Assembly (NCBI GenBank): GCA_046302815.1
Contig: JBKCHO010000014.1
Location: 1-64,000 of the forward strand
DNA length: 64,000 nt
Direction: 5' to 3'
Origin: JALRAP01 sp046302815
Lineage (GTDB): Bacteria; Bacteroidota; Bacteroidia; AKYH767-A; OLB10
How positions within the stretch are numbered: position 1 is the first letter of the stretch; each line of letters opens with the position of its first letter. A program made the position numbers and the translations under genes. Below are positions 37,037-47,600 of this stretch, in pieces. The notes under the pieces were generated by a model. That model was not told where the DNA came from. It saw only the letters and a program-made list of their open reading frames with translations, and searched no databases.

Positions 37037-38038
37037 CTATCGCCCCTCGTAAATCGCCTTTGACAATTCCGATATTACAGATCTGAGATTGTCCCGGTTG
37101 TATCCCTTGGTCATAATGGTAACCAGATAATGTCCGTTGGGTGCGTAAACGATTCCAGACTCATGCCATTGTTTTATCTCTTGCATTCCATACTCGCCGA
37201 ACTTGCGAGGAACCAAAATATCCTTTGGAAGCAACTTGGTCAGTCCTTCGTTGAAAGAGCTTTCGGCCAGTAAAGACAATACGGCTTCCGAATTCCGCTC
37301 ATTGAGCCAGGTTCCATTATATAAAACATGCAAAAACTTTGAATAGTCTATCACATTAGATGTGTACGACAGGTCATGCATATCTGGAATGGGTTGGTCT
37401 AATTCACGGTATAATTTGTGCAACGATTCATAATCTATTTGGTAGTTGATAAGAGAAGTACTGTAATTATCCGAATCTTTAAGCACTCTACGAATAAGCT
37501 CCGACATGGAATAGGATTGTCCAGGTTTGATGGGATCCACCTCAAATGTTTGACTAGGTACTCCCTGCATCGATGGATCAAAAAAGATTTTCCTGTCCAT
37601 TACTCCTGGACTTTTTTCATCCAGCTTAAAAAAACTCATGCAAACCGGAAGCTTTATCAGGCTTCCTGGTGTATAAGGTTCGTTGCCATTAATGGCAAAC
37701 CAAGCACCCGATTTCAGATCCATGTAATAAACGGAAGCAGCGGAAGTCGTTCTTTGGGCGTTATAGCCCGAAATCATAGCATTGATCTTGCTTTTCAAGC
37801 CATCCAACTGTTGAGATTCACCTCTTGGATCAGTCAAAAGCAACTTGTTCACCAACTTGTTGCTGGGAGATCGCAACACTCGGATGTTGTTCTCTGAAGT
37901 CGTAGCACGATCCTGGCTGGGACTGGTTTCATGGGCCCCGGACTCGCAAGCACTAAATGAAAAGGCTAAAATGAAAAGGAATCCTGTGAGTAATCGGTAA
38001 GCACCCTTTTTGAAGGGCAGTAAACACTTTTGGTTCAT
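37037..38038 (-). CDS. Class A beta-lactamase-fold serine hydrolase lipoprotein
   Basis: 333 residues from the ATG giving MNQKCLLPF; a longer in-frame start adds 8 residues. The signal sequence ends in lipobox FSAC. Active-site motifs: SLIK (TPGSLIKLPVCMSF, nucleophile Ser about 125), a KDSDNYS SDN-like motif, and TIMTKG near the C-terminus in place of a classic KTG strand. This is the beta-lactamase2 family of class A-like serine hydrolases. True beta-lactamase activity is possible but not shown, as many such lipoproteins act on cell-wall peptides or have unknown substrates. Confidence 0.8.
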   Translation of the reverse strand: MNQKCLLPFKKGAYRLLTGFLFILAFSFSACESGAHETSPSQDRATTSENNIRVLRSPSNKLVNKLLLTDPRGESQQLDGLKSKINAMISGYNAQRTTSAASVYYMDLKSGAWFAINGNEPYTPGSLIKLPVCMSFFKLDEKSPGVMDRKIFFDPSMQGVPSQTFEVDPIKPGQSYSMSELIRRVLKDSDNYSTSLINYQIDYESLHKLYRELDQPIPDMHDLSYTSNVIDYSKFLHVLYNGTWLNERNSEAVLSLLAESSFNEGLTKLLPKDILVPRKFGEYGMQEIKQWHESGIVYAPNGHYLVTIMTKGYNRDNLRSVISELSKAIYEGR

Positions 38039-38117
38039 GTCTGTAAGTATGTTGATGATCACAATTCATTACAGACTTGTTGGCTAGATGTTGCAAATAT
38101 ACAAAAAAGTTGATTTC

Positions 38118-39746
38118 CTATTTGGAGGCTGAAACCTGCAGGGCTTTTTTAAACATGGGGTCGGACTGCAACCAGACCGGATAAAATCCCTCGCCCCTGA
38201 AAAGTTGTCTTGAAATTTGTGCCTTTATCTGGTTTTTCAAATAGGGTGCAGCACCCGTAATCTCCTCGGGCTTGAATGATGCGTCTGACAATTTTGGCAC
38301 CGATCTTGTGAATGAGGTATAGATGGCATCCGTAACGGCGAATCCTTTGATAAACGCATCAACATCCTTAAACTTTTGAAGTTGCGCTCTTTCGCTATCC
38401 ACGAACATATAAACGAAATCAGATACGGCCCCTCCGGCAAGTGAGGCGATTAGGAAACTATTATCGTTGTCTGTGGTATCTATTGGTACAAAAACATCAG
38501 GCATAATTCCACCACCACCATAAACGATTTTTCCTCCCGGTGTAGTGTATTTTAGTGAGTCGGGGAAACGAATCGAATCCGGATTCAATAATTCACTATG
38601 ACCAACTCGGTCGTTCAACTCCATGTTATAGCTTTCCACACCATCCTCGTAAGGCTTTTGAATACTTCGACCTGTAGGTGTGAAATATCGGGCGATGGTT
38701 AACCGTATGGCAGAGCCATCTGGTAGAAGCGTTTGTTCTTGGACAAGCCCTTTCCCAAAAGACCTTCTGCCGATGATGGTGCCACGATCCCAATCCTGCA
38801 ATGCACCTGACAAAACCTCCGATGCAGAAGCAGAACCTTCATCTATCATGACCACAACGGGAGTAGATTCGAATAGTCCTCCCGAAGTAGAAGTGTAATC
38901 TGTTCGTGGCCTCGATTTTCCCTGTGTGTAAACAATCGATTTGCCCTCCGATATGAACTCATCGGCGATTTTTGTGGCTGCATCCAAGTAACCACCAGGG
39001 TTTCCCCTCAGGTCGATGATGATACGCTTCATTCCTGATGATTTCAATTTGGTTGAAGCTTTTATGAACTCATCATAGGTGGTGGCGGCAAACCTACTGA
39101 TTCGCACATATCCCGTTTCCTTGTCAACCATAAAGGAGGCGTCCAGTGAGTAGATAGGAATCCTACCCCGGGTGATGGTAAAATCCAAAAGCCTAGGAGA
39201 GCCTCGTCTGTAAACCTTAACCTTCACTTTGGTTCCTCCCTGTCCGCGCAGTTTCTTCATCACATCGTTATTGGTGATACCTATGCCAGCAACCAATGTG
39301 TCATTTACTTTAACGATGCGATCTCCAGAGCGGATACCCACATTCTCGGAAGGGCCGCCGGCGATGGCACTCACCACCATGATCGTGTCATCCTGTATAT
39401 GGAACTCCACTCCAATTCCTTCAAAATTTCCTTCGAGAGGCTCGTTGGCCGCATTGAAATCAGATGCAGTAATGTAAGTAGAATGCGGATCGAGGGACTG
39501 AAGCATTTTGTCAATTGACATATCGGTGAGCTTTTCCTTGTCAACCGTATCTACATACTCCTGCTCGATGTAAGAAATGATATCATTGATCTTGTTGAAC
39601 CCATTGGGGCCGATGGAAAAAAAAGAGGATTCACCTGCGGTGGGTGATTGCAATCTGGTACCGATATAAATACCTACACAAAGTACCAAGGCAAAAGCCA
39701 AAGGCATAAAGGCGTACTTCTTGGAAGGCTTGTTGGATTCCATCAT
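38118..39746 (-). CDS. S41 C-terminal processing protease
   Basis: 542 residues. An N-terminal signal anchor (YAFMPLAFALVLCVGIYIG) precedes a PDZ domain at about 95-175 (AGGPSENVGIRSGDRIVKVND). The S41 catalytic core has DLRGNPGGYLDAATKIADEF, DEGSASASEVLSGALQD (nucleophile Ser about 306) and RRSFGKGLVQEQT (general-base Lys). CtpA/Prc-type proteases cut periplasmic proteins near their C-termini. The gene follows the dCMP deaminase gene by 7 bp, so it is probably co-transcribed with it. A C-terminal region of about 100 residues is unassigned. Confidence 0.93.
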   Translation of the reverse strand: MMESNKPSKKYAFMPLAFALVLCVGIYIGTRLQSPTAGESSFFSIGPNGFNKINDIISYIEQEYVDTVDKEKLTDMSIDKMLQSLDPHSTYITASDFNAANEPLEGNFEGIGVEFHIQDDTIMVVSAIAGGPSENVGIRSGDRIVKVNDTLVAGIGITNNDVMKKLRGQGGTKVKVKVYRRGSPRLLDFTITRGRIPIYSLDASFMVDKETGYVRISRFAATTYDEFIKASTKLKSSGMKRIIIDLRGNPGGYLDAATKIADEFISEGKSIVYTQGKSRPRTDYTSTSGGLFESTPVVVMIDEGSASASEVLSGALQDWDRGTIIGRRSFGKGLVQEQTLLPDGSAIRLTIARYFTPTGRSIQKPYEDGVESYNMELNDRVGHSELLNPDSIRFPDSLKYTTPGGKIVYGGGGIMPDVFVPIDTTDNDNSFLIASLAGGAVSDFVYMFVDSERAQLQKFKDVDAFIKGFAVTDAIYTSFTRSVPKLSDASFKPEEITGAAPYLKNQIKAQISRQLFRGEGFYPVWLQSDPMFKKALQVSASK

Positions 39747-39753
39747 GTCAACA

Positions 39754-40215
39754 TTAAACCGCGGACTGGTATTTCACCACCTCCACATTGAATTTTCGAA
39801 GGAATTCTACCCCCTCATCCGTTTCTATACCCTTGTACTCAGCATAGGAGTTCAAAAAAACCACTTTACGGATTCCTGTTGTAAAAATAACTCTGGCACA
39901 TGCAAGACAAGGGGAGAGCGTCACATACAATGTAGCTCCTTCGATTTGAAGGTTGTTTTTTGCAGCGTAAAGGATTGCGTTTTCCTCAGCGTGAATAGCA
40001 AGCGAACAGCCTCCTTTGCGATCACGGGCACAACCTGTTTCAGGCCACTCTTGATCGCAGTTGTGCGTTCCGGCCGGAGGGCCATTGTATCCAAGGGAAA
40101 TGATCCTGGTATCCTTGGTCAAAACAGCGCCCACGCTGATCTTCACACAATGGGAGCGTGAAGCTAGCTTTTGGGCCAACTCCATATATATGTCGTCGAA
40201 AGTGGGCTTATTCAT
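39754..40215 (-). CDS. Deoxycytidylate deaminase family protein
   Basis: 153 residues, cytidine/dCMP deaminase fold. Zinc-site motifs: HAEENAILYA (His and proton-shuttle Glu) and PCLACARVIFTTGI (two Cys). SRSHCVKISVGAVLTKDTRIISLGYNG at the N-terminus is typical of dCMP deaminase/ComEB. It converts dCMP to dUMP for dTTP synthesis. First gene of a pair with the S41 protease, 7 bp upstream of it. Confidence 0.9.
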   Translation of the reverse strand: MNKPTFDDIYMELAQKLASRSHCVKISVGAVLTKDTRIISLGYNGPPAGTHNCDQEWPETGCARDRKGGCSLAIHAEENAILYAAKNNLQIEGATLYVTLSPCLACARVIFTTGIRKVVFLNSYAEYKGIETDEGVEFLRKFNVEVVKYQSAV

Positions 40216-40314
40216 GGGAACACAAAAATAAGAATAGATTATTCAGTCTAAGTTGCTCATCGCACGACAAGTGTCATAGATCTTTGAAGTAGCTTTATAT
40301 ATATTTACCGTCTT

Positions 40315-42099
40315 ATGCGACTCAAGGCATTGGTATTCATGTGGATGGTAGGTGTGCCTGCTGTTGCTTTCGCGCAAAGTGACACAAGCAACTCGGCCTT
40401 ATTTTACCAGAAATTGCAACGAAGGGCTGAAAGCAAGAAGCTAACATTCTTCCTATATAAGGTTTTTTTCAATGTCCCAAACGAAGAGGACCTTGATTCT
40501 TTGGTCAAAGAAACACGCAATTATGAGGGAAAGTTCATCCGCAAGGTGATTATACGCACACGCGAACCTTTTGGCACTTCATTAAGTGATTCGATTGAAA
40601 AATCGAGAAGTATATTCCAAAAAACAGCAAATGCTCTTCATTTCAGAACCAGAGTAAAAGCCATTGACAATTTATTGCTTTTTAGCGAAGGTCAGGAACT
40701 TGATGCACTGGAACTGGAGGAAACCGAGAGATTGATTCGCACATCCGGGTTCATAAGGGATGTCAAAATCCAGGTTGTTGATGTAAATAAAGACTCCGTA
40801 GATGTTTTCGTGGATACGCGTGATTTGTGGACCTTCAAAACTTCAGCCACGGTTTCGAGTTCAAGCACTAGATGGAAATTCACAGGATATAATTTATTTG
40901 GGATGGGGCATCGCATGAGCAATGAATTCAAGTGGTTCAATAGCAATTCGAATTTGCTGTCTCCAGAATGGTCTGGATATTATTTGATACCTTCCCTAGC
41001 TGGATCCTTTGCATCTGCAAAATTGGATTACCAAATAATAGGTGAGAATAGAAGCATAGGATTATTTGTAGACCGCCCTTTCATCACCTCGTTCGCTGAA
41101 TGGGCCGGAGGCGCCCATGTGACCAGGTATTTTAAAAATGAGACCATAAGAATTACTGCATCCAAATCAGAACCGTTTAAAAAAGAAGGTTTCAGTTATG
41201 GTGGATGGATTGGTCGATCGATTATGCTGAAGAAAGGTGAAACCAAAGAGCAAAGGTCGACTCGAATAGCGGTTGCGGGGTCTATTAGTGTGGATGAGTG
41301 CAGCCGTTTGACCACCGCCGATCAAACTACATCTGAGTTGCTAGCTACAACTAAAACTTATCTGATTTCGACTGGGTATTCCAATAGAAAATATATCGAA
41401 GATCAATATATCTTTCAGTTCGGAGAGCAGGAGGATGTTCCTTCAGGAAGAAAGTTGCAAATCACTTCAGGTTTTGAACAAAAATCGTCGGGGCATAGGC
41501 CCTACCTAGGTGCCACACTTGGTATCGGAGGTTATGTTGCCAACCAATTTTTTTTGGCACAGCAACTCGATGCAGGAACATTCATAAAATCTGGAGAATA
41601 CCAGGATGCCATGTTGCGATGGCGCACTTTTTGGTATTCGCCTTTGATCGAAGTAGGCGAATGGAAATTACGACTGTTTGGTGAAATGAACTATGCTAAA
41701 TACTTGAATCAAACCAAATATCAGCCATTGAATTTGCAACAGGACAAGTTGTTGCCCGGCTACAAGTACAATTCCCCGGAGGGACTAGAAAGGTTGGCAG
41801 CAAACATAACTCTAACCATTTTCAATCCGGTTGACTGGCTGGGATTCCGATTTACTCCACTGCTTTATGGAGCCGCAGGAATTATTGGAGATGGCGTAAA
41901 CCCATTATCACGATCGAATTTGCTTGGAGTTTGGGGTTTGGGTTTAGCTATTTCAAACAAGTTCTTGGCGCAATCGGATTTCAAATTGGTATTGGCGTTT
42001 TTCCCAAACCAAACAGATTCATACCGTATTGGTTCTATTAGTGCCTGGGAGTACGAATTCCGTGATTACGAATTTTCGAGACCTGAAGTGGTTTTTTAA
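40315..42099 (+). CDS. Omp85/BamA-like outer-membrane protein
   Basis: 594 residues with a signal peptide (ending near AVAFAQ). Two POTRA-like segments lie at about 70-175 (FIRKVIIRTREPFGTSL; RLIRTSGFIRDVKIQVVDVNKDSVDVFVDTRD). The rest is an alternating hydrophobic beta-strand pattern expected of an outer-membrane barrel, ending with the penultimate-strand style EYEFRDYEFSRPEVVF and a C-terminal Phe. This suits a small Omp85 superfamily member (BamA/TamA-like). It may insert or translocate other proteins; the client is unknown. It is not BamA itself, which would be longer and have five POTRA domains. Confidence 0.75.
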   Translation: MRLKALVFMWMVGVPAVAFAQSDTSNSALFYQKLQRRAESKKLTFFLYKVFFNVPNEEDLDSLVKETRNYEGKFIRKVIIRTREPFGTSLSDSIEKSRSIFQKTANALHFRTRVKAIDNLLLFSEGQELDALELEETERLIRTSGFIRDVKIQVVDVNKDSVDVFVDTRDLWTFKTSATVSSSSTRWKFTGYNLFGMGHRMSNEFKWFNSNSNLLSPEWSGYYLIPSLAGSFASAKLDYQIIGENRSIGLFVDRPFITSFAEWAGGAHVTRYFKNETIRITASKSEPFKKEGFSYGGWIGRSIMLKKGETKEQRSTRIAVAGSISVDECSRLTTADQTTSELLATTKTYLISTGYSNRKYIEDQYIFQFGEQEDVPSGRKLQITSGFEQKSSGHRPYLGATLGIGGYVANQFFLAQQLDAGTFIKSGEYQDAMLRWRTFWYSPLIEVGEWKLRLFGEMNYAKYLNQTKYQPLNLQQDKLLPGYKYNSPEGLERLAANITLTIFNPVDWLGFRFTPLLYGAAGIIGDGVNPLSRSNLLGVWGLGLAISNKFLAQSDFKLVLAFFPNQTDSYRIGSISAWEYEFRDYEFSRPEVVF

Positions 42100-42144
42100 T
42101 TGGTAAAAACTATTTTTACCTTGAATAACACATCCTGTCACAAA

Positions 42145-43902
42145 ATGAAAATCCGTTTCTACCTCTTTTTAACTTACTCTTTATTGTTGGGGTTTTCGCA
42201 GGAGTCGAAATCGCAATGCATTCCAAACACCACTTACTCGGGAGCAGGAATTTATCCCGATAGCCTTCCCGATGCCACTGCCGGTGTTACTTACGATCAG
42301 GATGTAACCTTCGTGATGCTCACAGACACTCTGGGTTTGACTATTTTTGATTACCAGATAACCAATATCTCCGGGCTACCCATCGGCTTAAACTGGCAAT
42401 GCAACAGCTTCCAAAACGGATGTGTGTACGACCCGGCTGTAAACCTTTATGGCTGTGTGAAAATAAGTGGCACCCCGGTGGTTCCCGGCACCTTCACATT
42501 CACTGTAACAGTTGTGGCAGATGTTCAACTGGCAGGACTACAGACCATCAATTTCGACAGACCATTAACCGTGTTGCCATCCAATGTTTCAAATCCCGGC
42601 TTCTCCATGACCAATAATGTTGGGTGCGCTCCTCTGAGTGTTTCATTCACCAACAATAATCCTGGGCAGGCCGCTTATTCTTGGGATTTTGGAAACGGTT
42701 TGCAGAGCAATGTCGAAAATCCACCCTCTCAAAATTATTCCACTCCAGGAACCTATGTGGTTACGCAAACCGTGACTCCAAATACCACACCCGACTACTA
42801 CTTGACGAATGTTACTGTTTCCGGGATTCCCAACAATTACGGGGGGCCTATAGACGATCCCGACCCATACTTCCTGTTGTATGATCCGAGTGGAAGTCAG
42901 ATTTACGATTCCAGGCCGGCATTAAACGGTGTCTTCCCTCCTATATCTTGGAACACACCCAACATACAATTAGCCAACGGAAATTATACAGTTCATGTTT
43001 GGGATGAAGATGGCGGTTTATTCGGAGGAGATGACGACTTAGGTGTTATTTCCTTTGCAGGACATGGAAATTCGGGAACGGCTACTGGAACTGTTGGAGG
43101 AGCATCGGGAACCTTGGTTGTGAACTATACTATTTTTCAAACTCCCGTAGTGCCTTTGGTTGCCACCGACACCATACAGGTTTTTGCAACTCCTCCTCCG
43201 GCAAACATCGTTCCTAGTGGACCAACCACCATTTGCGAAGGGGATTCTTTGAGCCTTTCTGTACCAGACACATCCAACAACATCCAATGGTACGAAAACG
43301 GTTCGCTGTTGGTCGGGACTACCGGCAACATTTTAGTTCCACTGACTTCAGGTAGTTATTCGGCTATCGCCACCTCCCCACAAGGGTGCACAGCCGGATC
43401 TAATGTATTAGCTGTAAACATCAATCCTCTTCCTACTAAACCAACCTTCTTTATCAATGGAAACACCTTCACAACAGGAGTTGCAGGATTGTCGTTGCAA
43501 TGGTTTTTGAATGGAAGTCCCATCCCAGGCGCCAATTCCATTTCATATACTGCAACAGTTGGTGGCACCTATTTGCTCTGCGGAACAGATGTAAATGGCT
43601 GTGTGAACTGTAGCGACTCATTGGTGTTTTCCGGTGTTGGAATCAGTGAGTTGAAAGGAAATTCTTTTCAACTCTTTCCTAATCCCAGCAATGGAGAATT
43701 TTCCATTCTATGGAATGGTCCTTTGAAATCAGAACCCATGCTCATTCAAATTAGCGACCTAACCGGAAGAATTGTTCATTCGGAAACACAAACAACCTCT
43801 TCCTCCATTTGGCTAAATACCAACCTTAGCCAAGGAACCTATATGGTTACCCTATCAATGAATGGCTTAACATCGAGGAGTAAATTAGTAGTTAAAAAAT
43901 AG
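42145..43902 (+). CDS. PKD-domain T9SS cargo protein
   Basis: 585 residues from the ATG giving MKIRFYLFLTYS; the upstream in-frame TTG directly after the previous stop is rejected. Signal peptide ends near SQESKSQ. A PKD domain contains AYSWDFGNGLQ, followed by a C2/jellyroll-like stretch (PYFLLYDPSGSQIYDSRPAL) and Ig-like repeats (NIQWYENGSLL, SLQWFLNGSPI). The last 75 residues or so form a type A T9SS sorting domain (FQLFPNPSNGEF, GTYMVTLSMNGLTSRSKLVVKK). Extracellular or surface protein; no catalytic domain recognised. Confidence 0.85.
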   Translation: MKIRFYLFLTYSLLLGFSQESKSQCIPNTTYSGAGIYPDSLPDATAGVTYDQDVTFVMLTDTLGLTIFDYQITNISGLPIGLNWQCNSFQNGCVYDPAVNLYGCVKISGTPVVPGTFTFTVTVVADVQLAGLQTINFDRPLTVLPSNVSNPGFSMTNNVGCAPLSVSFTNNNPGQAAYSWDFGNGLQSNVENPPSQNYSTPGTYVVTQTVTPNTTPDYYLTNVTVSGIPNNYGGPIDDPDPYFLLYDPSGSQIYDSRPALNGVFPPISWNTPNIQLANGNYTVHVWDEDGGLFGGDDDLGVISFAGHGNSGTATGTVGGASGTLVVNYTIFQTPVVPLVATDTIQVFATPPPANIVPSGPTTICEGDSLSLSVPDTSNNIQWYENGSLLVGTTGNILVPLTSGSYSAIATSPQGCTAGSNVLAVNINPLPTKPTFFINGNTFTTGVAGLSLQWFLNGSPIPGANSISYTATVGGTYLLCGTDVNGCVNCSDSLVFSGVGISELKGNSFQLFPNPSNGEFSILWNGPLKSEPMLIQISDLTGRIVHSETQTTSSSIWLNTNLSQGTYMVTLSMNGLTSRSKLVVKK

Positions 43903-43908
43903 CGCCCC

Positions 43909-44331
43909 ATGGCTGAGAATGAAATTCCCAATGCGAGCACAGGATTCATCATTCCAGATTATTTCTACCGTGTAATTGTTTTTACTTTTCTCCACGATCC
44001 TGCGAGTGGCGAATTCTTACCCGATATGCAAGAGGAGGAGTTCAAATCAGAAAACTTGCTGGAAAGCAAAGAACGAGCGCTAAGGTATTTCATGGATGTG
44101 GTCACAACGCTTCTGAAAGATGGCAAGTACATACTGCCTTACAAAGGAGAAATCGATTGGCATAAATGCATTCCGGAGGGATATAAAGTTTGCTTGTCAT
44201 TGATTTGCACAAAACCAGATGGTTCCGAAGATGATTATATGCTGATTGGAGGCTCCGATGAGGAAATGGCGGACGCACGGATGGAGGAAGAAATTACCAT
44301 GGTGATTTACAGAAAGTCCGGGAGGATGTGA
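43909..44331 (+). CDS. Hypothetical acidic protein
   Basis: 140 residues, acidic, no signal peptide or membrane helix. Segments such as YRVIVFTFLHDPASGEFLP, ERALRYFMDVVTTLLKDG and YKVCLSLICTKPDG suggest a mixed alpha/beta cytoplasmic domain. I do not recognise the family. It starts 6 bp after the T9SS gene at 42145, so the two are probably transcribed together, which does not by itself suggest a shared function. The stop lies 64 bp before tRNA-Leu. Confidence 0.65.
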   Translation: MAENEIPNASTGFIIPDYFYRVIVFTFLHDPASGEFLPDMQEEEFKSENLLESKERALRYFMDVVTTLLKDGKYILPYKGEIDWHKCIPEGYKVCLSLICTKPDGSEDDYMLIGGSDEEMADARMEEEITMVIYRKSGRM

Positions 44332-44395
44332 TGAGCCTAATGACACACATTTGCCATAACCTGTTCTGATTTTTATTACCTTCGCATTCCTGTTT

Positions 44396-44479
44396 GCCCG
44401 GGTGGCGGAATTGGTAGACGCGCTGGTCTCAAACACCAGTGATAGCAATATCGTATCGGTTCGACCCCGATCCCGGGTA
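44396..44479 (+). tRNA. tRNA-Leu (anticodon CAA)
   Basis: 84 nt. Acceptor stem GCCCGGG/CCCGGGT with a G-U first pair; D arm GCG...CGC with AATTGGTAGA; anticodon stem CTGGT/ACCAG around CTCAAAC, giving anticodon CAA for codon UUG; a long variable arm with stem GATA/TATC as in class II tRNAs; T arm ATCGG/CCGAT with TTCGACC. The discriminator base is A. CCA is not encoded (CTC follows), so it must be added after transcription. Confidence 0.96.
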
Positions 44480-44486
44480 CTCAAAT

Positions 44487-44513
44487 AAAGCCATGGAATT
44501 CCATGGCTTTTTT
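44487..44513 (+). terminator. Terminator of tRNA-Leu
   Basis: The stem AAAGCCATGG/CCATGGCTTT around AATT is a perfect 24-bp palindrome and is followed by TTT. It begins 8 bp after the tRNA. Confidence 0.88.
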
Positions 44514-44695
44514 GTTGCCATCCCCACGCAATCGGCCTCGCCCATGTAACTCCAAGGTTCATCTTTCCGTTCAAAAAAATGTCGAAAAATTTCTTGTTCA
44601 TTTGGTTCAACCTGCCTATTTTTCAAAAAACAATTTGATAGAGCACTTTTTTGTTGCAAACAATTGGAAATAACGCTTATAGTATACTGCGTGTA

Positions 44696-47600
44696 ATGAC
44701 ATGCAATCAAAATTTCCTGAATAGGATTTTGCTTCTTGTGCTTTTGGGGGTTGGATGCCCATTTGTCATTCATATAGCTTGTGGTCAATCTACTACGATT
44801 ATAAGCCCAGCAGGAGATGGCGGCTTCGAAACCGGGACAAGTTGGGCCACGAATGGTTGGACCGTAGCGAATGGCGCAAATACCTCCAACCGCTGGTTCG
44901 TCGGTACCGCGGCCACTGGTTTCACAGGCACTCAATGTGCTTATATAGGAACGGGGGCGGCCAACAACAATTATGATCCCCTAGTCACCTCAGTAGCTCA
45001 CTTTTACCGCGACATCTTTGTTCCCGCCGGACAACCTAACCTCACGCTTACCTTCAGCTGGAAAGGATTCGGGGAAAGTGGCTACGACTACATTCGGGTA
45101 TATGTGGTTCCAAATACGACCACACCGGTGGCCGGCACATTGTTGGCAGCTGGTCAAGTTGGTGGCGATTACAACTTGAGCTCAACATGGCAAAATGCCA
45201 CAATCACTCTACCGACCACTTTTGCAGGAACTACGCAAAGGCTTGTTTTTTCTTGGAGAAACGATGCTAGTGTGGGAACAAATCCCGCCGGAGCGGTTGA
45301 CAATATTTCGCTTGTATCCTCTGCTTCGGGAGGTTCATGTTCCCAGCTGCTAGGAAGTGGCGTTATCAATGTGGCTTCATTACCATACAACTCGGGAACT
45401 GGAACCACTTGCGGTTCCGGAAACGACTTGACAGCAAACAATACGACCGCCTGCGGATCCAATTTGTATTTGGGTGGTGATGATCAAGTCTGGGTATTTA
45501 CACCTGCAACCACTGGGTCTGTTGCTATCGACCTTAACGCACCATCAGCATCCTACACAGGCCTTATGCTTTACCAAGGTTGTCCTGTTTCCTCCGTAGG
45601 AGGCGCCGTTTGTGTTGCACAAACTCAAAGTTCCACAGGTAGCAAAACGCTTTGTGCTACTGTAACGGCCAATGTAACCTATTATCTGGTTTTGGATTCG
45701 TGGCCCTCTCCCACTTGTAACTCATATACAAACTTATCTATATCCGCTCCTTCCACAGGTGGAGGGGGTCCATCCTGTGCATCATTGATGGGAACGGGAT
45801 TCACAACCATAGCCTCATTGCCATACAATTCCGGATCAGGAACCACATGTGGCCAGGTAAATGATCTTACCTCCACCAATACAGCTGCATGCGGAGCGAC
45901 TTATTACCTCGACGGAGAAGATCAAGTTTGGTCATTTACCCCCTCTGCCACGGGACAGATCACCATTGACCTGAACGCACCAACTGCGACTTACACCGGA
46001 CTCATGCTTTATCAGGGATGTCCGACTTCAGGTCCTTGCGGCGGAGCATCTACTGCCACTTGTATTGCTCAGAGCCAAAGTTTCGCTGGAAGTAAATCCA
46101 TTTGCGTAAATGTCACCGCCAATGTAACCTATTATCTGGTCTTGGACTCATGGCCTTCGCCTGCATGTAATCCTTACACCAATCTTTCCATATCTGCTGT
46201 TACCTCTGGAGCGAATGGCTCCGTTTGTAGCAACGCCATTGCCATCGGGGCATTACCTTACTCGATTAATGGACACACCACTGCATGCGCCGGGAATGAT
46301 TACACCCCCACAACTGCTGGAATCTGCAATGCAACTTTTGCTGCTGGCGAAGATCGGGTGTACGCCTTCAGCGTCACTTCCCCACAATGCATTGGAGTTA
46401 CTCTCACAAGTGCCAGCAGCAACGATATTGGATTCTCGGTGTACCAAGGATGCCCTGGAGCAGCAGGAAGCGTTTGTATCGGAAGTAGTGGTGGCGCCAC
46501 ATTGGGAACTTTGTCTGGAACAGTTACTCTCCCGTCCGCAGGCAGTTACTATATCATTATCGACTCCCAAAACCCAACCACATCGGTTTCATACAATCTC
46601 CAGGTTACCTCCTTCGGTTCTGGAGCTCCAAACGACAGGCCCTTCCAAGCCGTTGCCCTTTCTTTCAACATTACCATGCCGGGAAACAATAGTTGCTCTG
46701 GAAATACAGACGAACCCACCAATCCTGGTTGTTTTGGACCTGTAGGAGGAAATGCACTCAACACGGTTTGGTACAGCTTTACAGCTCCAGCCTCGGGATG
46801 TGTGAGGCTGCGCACCGGCGTTGGAACGCTTTCTAACACGCAAATCGCTGTATATGGTCCCGTAATAGGTACCATTGCTCAAGGCGCAGGCCCTTCTCTT
46901 CCTCTAGTTGCATGCAATGATGACCTGCCACCTTGCGGAAACAATATTTATCCATCCTCAGCACTGAATTTGACGGGCCTTACTCCAGGAATGACCTACT
47001 ATGTTTCTGTTGATGGCTATGGAGGACAAACCGGATCCTTTACGATGTACATTATGGATTCGGGTGTTGGAGGCACAATACCATTCCCTCCCACACCGGG
47101 TCAAGATTGTTCATTGGCTTTCCCTGTTTGTGATGCCAACATTTCCGTTCCAAACCCTGGACCACAGGCCGTAGGAAACAATTGCGAATTTGGAAGCGGC
47201 ATCAATTGCCTTGCTTCGGGTGAGCGTGGTTCTTATTGGTACAAAATCAATATTGCATCCAACGGATTCCTTGAATTCGATATTGTGCCCAATGACTGGC
47301 CAGGAGCACCATCGACCACTGCAACTGATTATGATTTTGCTGTGTGGAGAACAAGAACTGCTGGAACTCCCGGTCCAGCCGATTGCAATAATCTAGCTAC
47401 AATTCCTCCAGTAGCCTGCAACTACAGCTTTCTGGGAGTTACTGGATGTTTCGGAGCAATTGCTGGAACCGCACCAGCAGCCTACCCTGGATTCGGCGGA
47501 GCATATCAACCTAGAATTGCCGTCAGCGCTGGAGACGAATACCTAATCGTCGTCAGTAATTTTACAAACAGTACTTCTGGATTTGTTCTGAATTTCAGCA

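Noticed and set aside
43909..44331. T9SS accessory function for the 140-residue hypothetical protein
   Set aside because: Co-transcription with a T9SS cargo gene is the only support; nothing in the protein itself points there.
44429..44935. 168-residue minus-strand frame
   Set aside because: It runs through the tRNA-Leu gene, its terminator and the start of the large T9SS gene, and has no recognisable domain.
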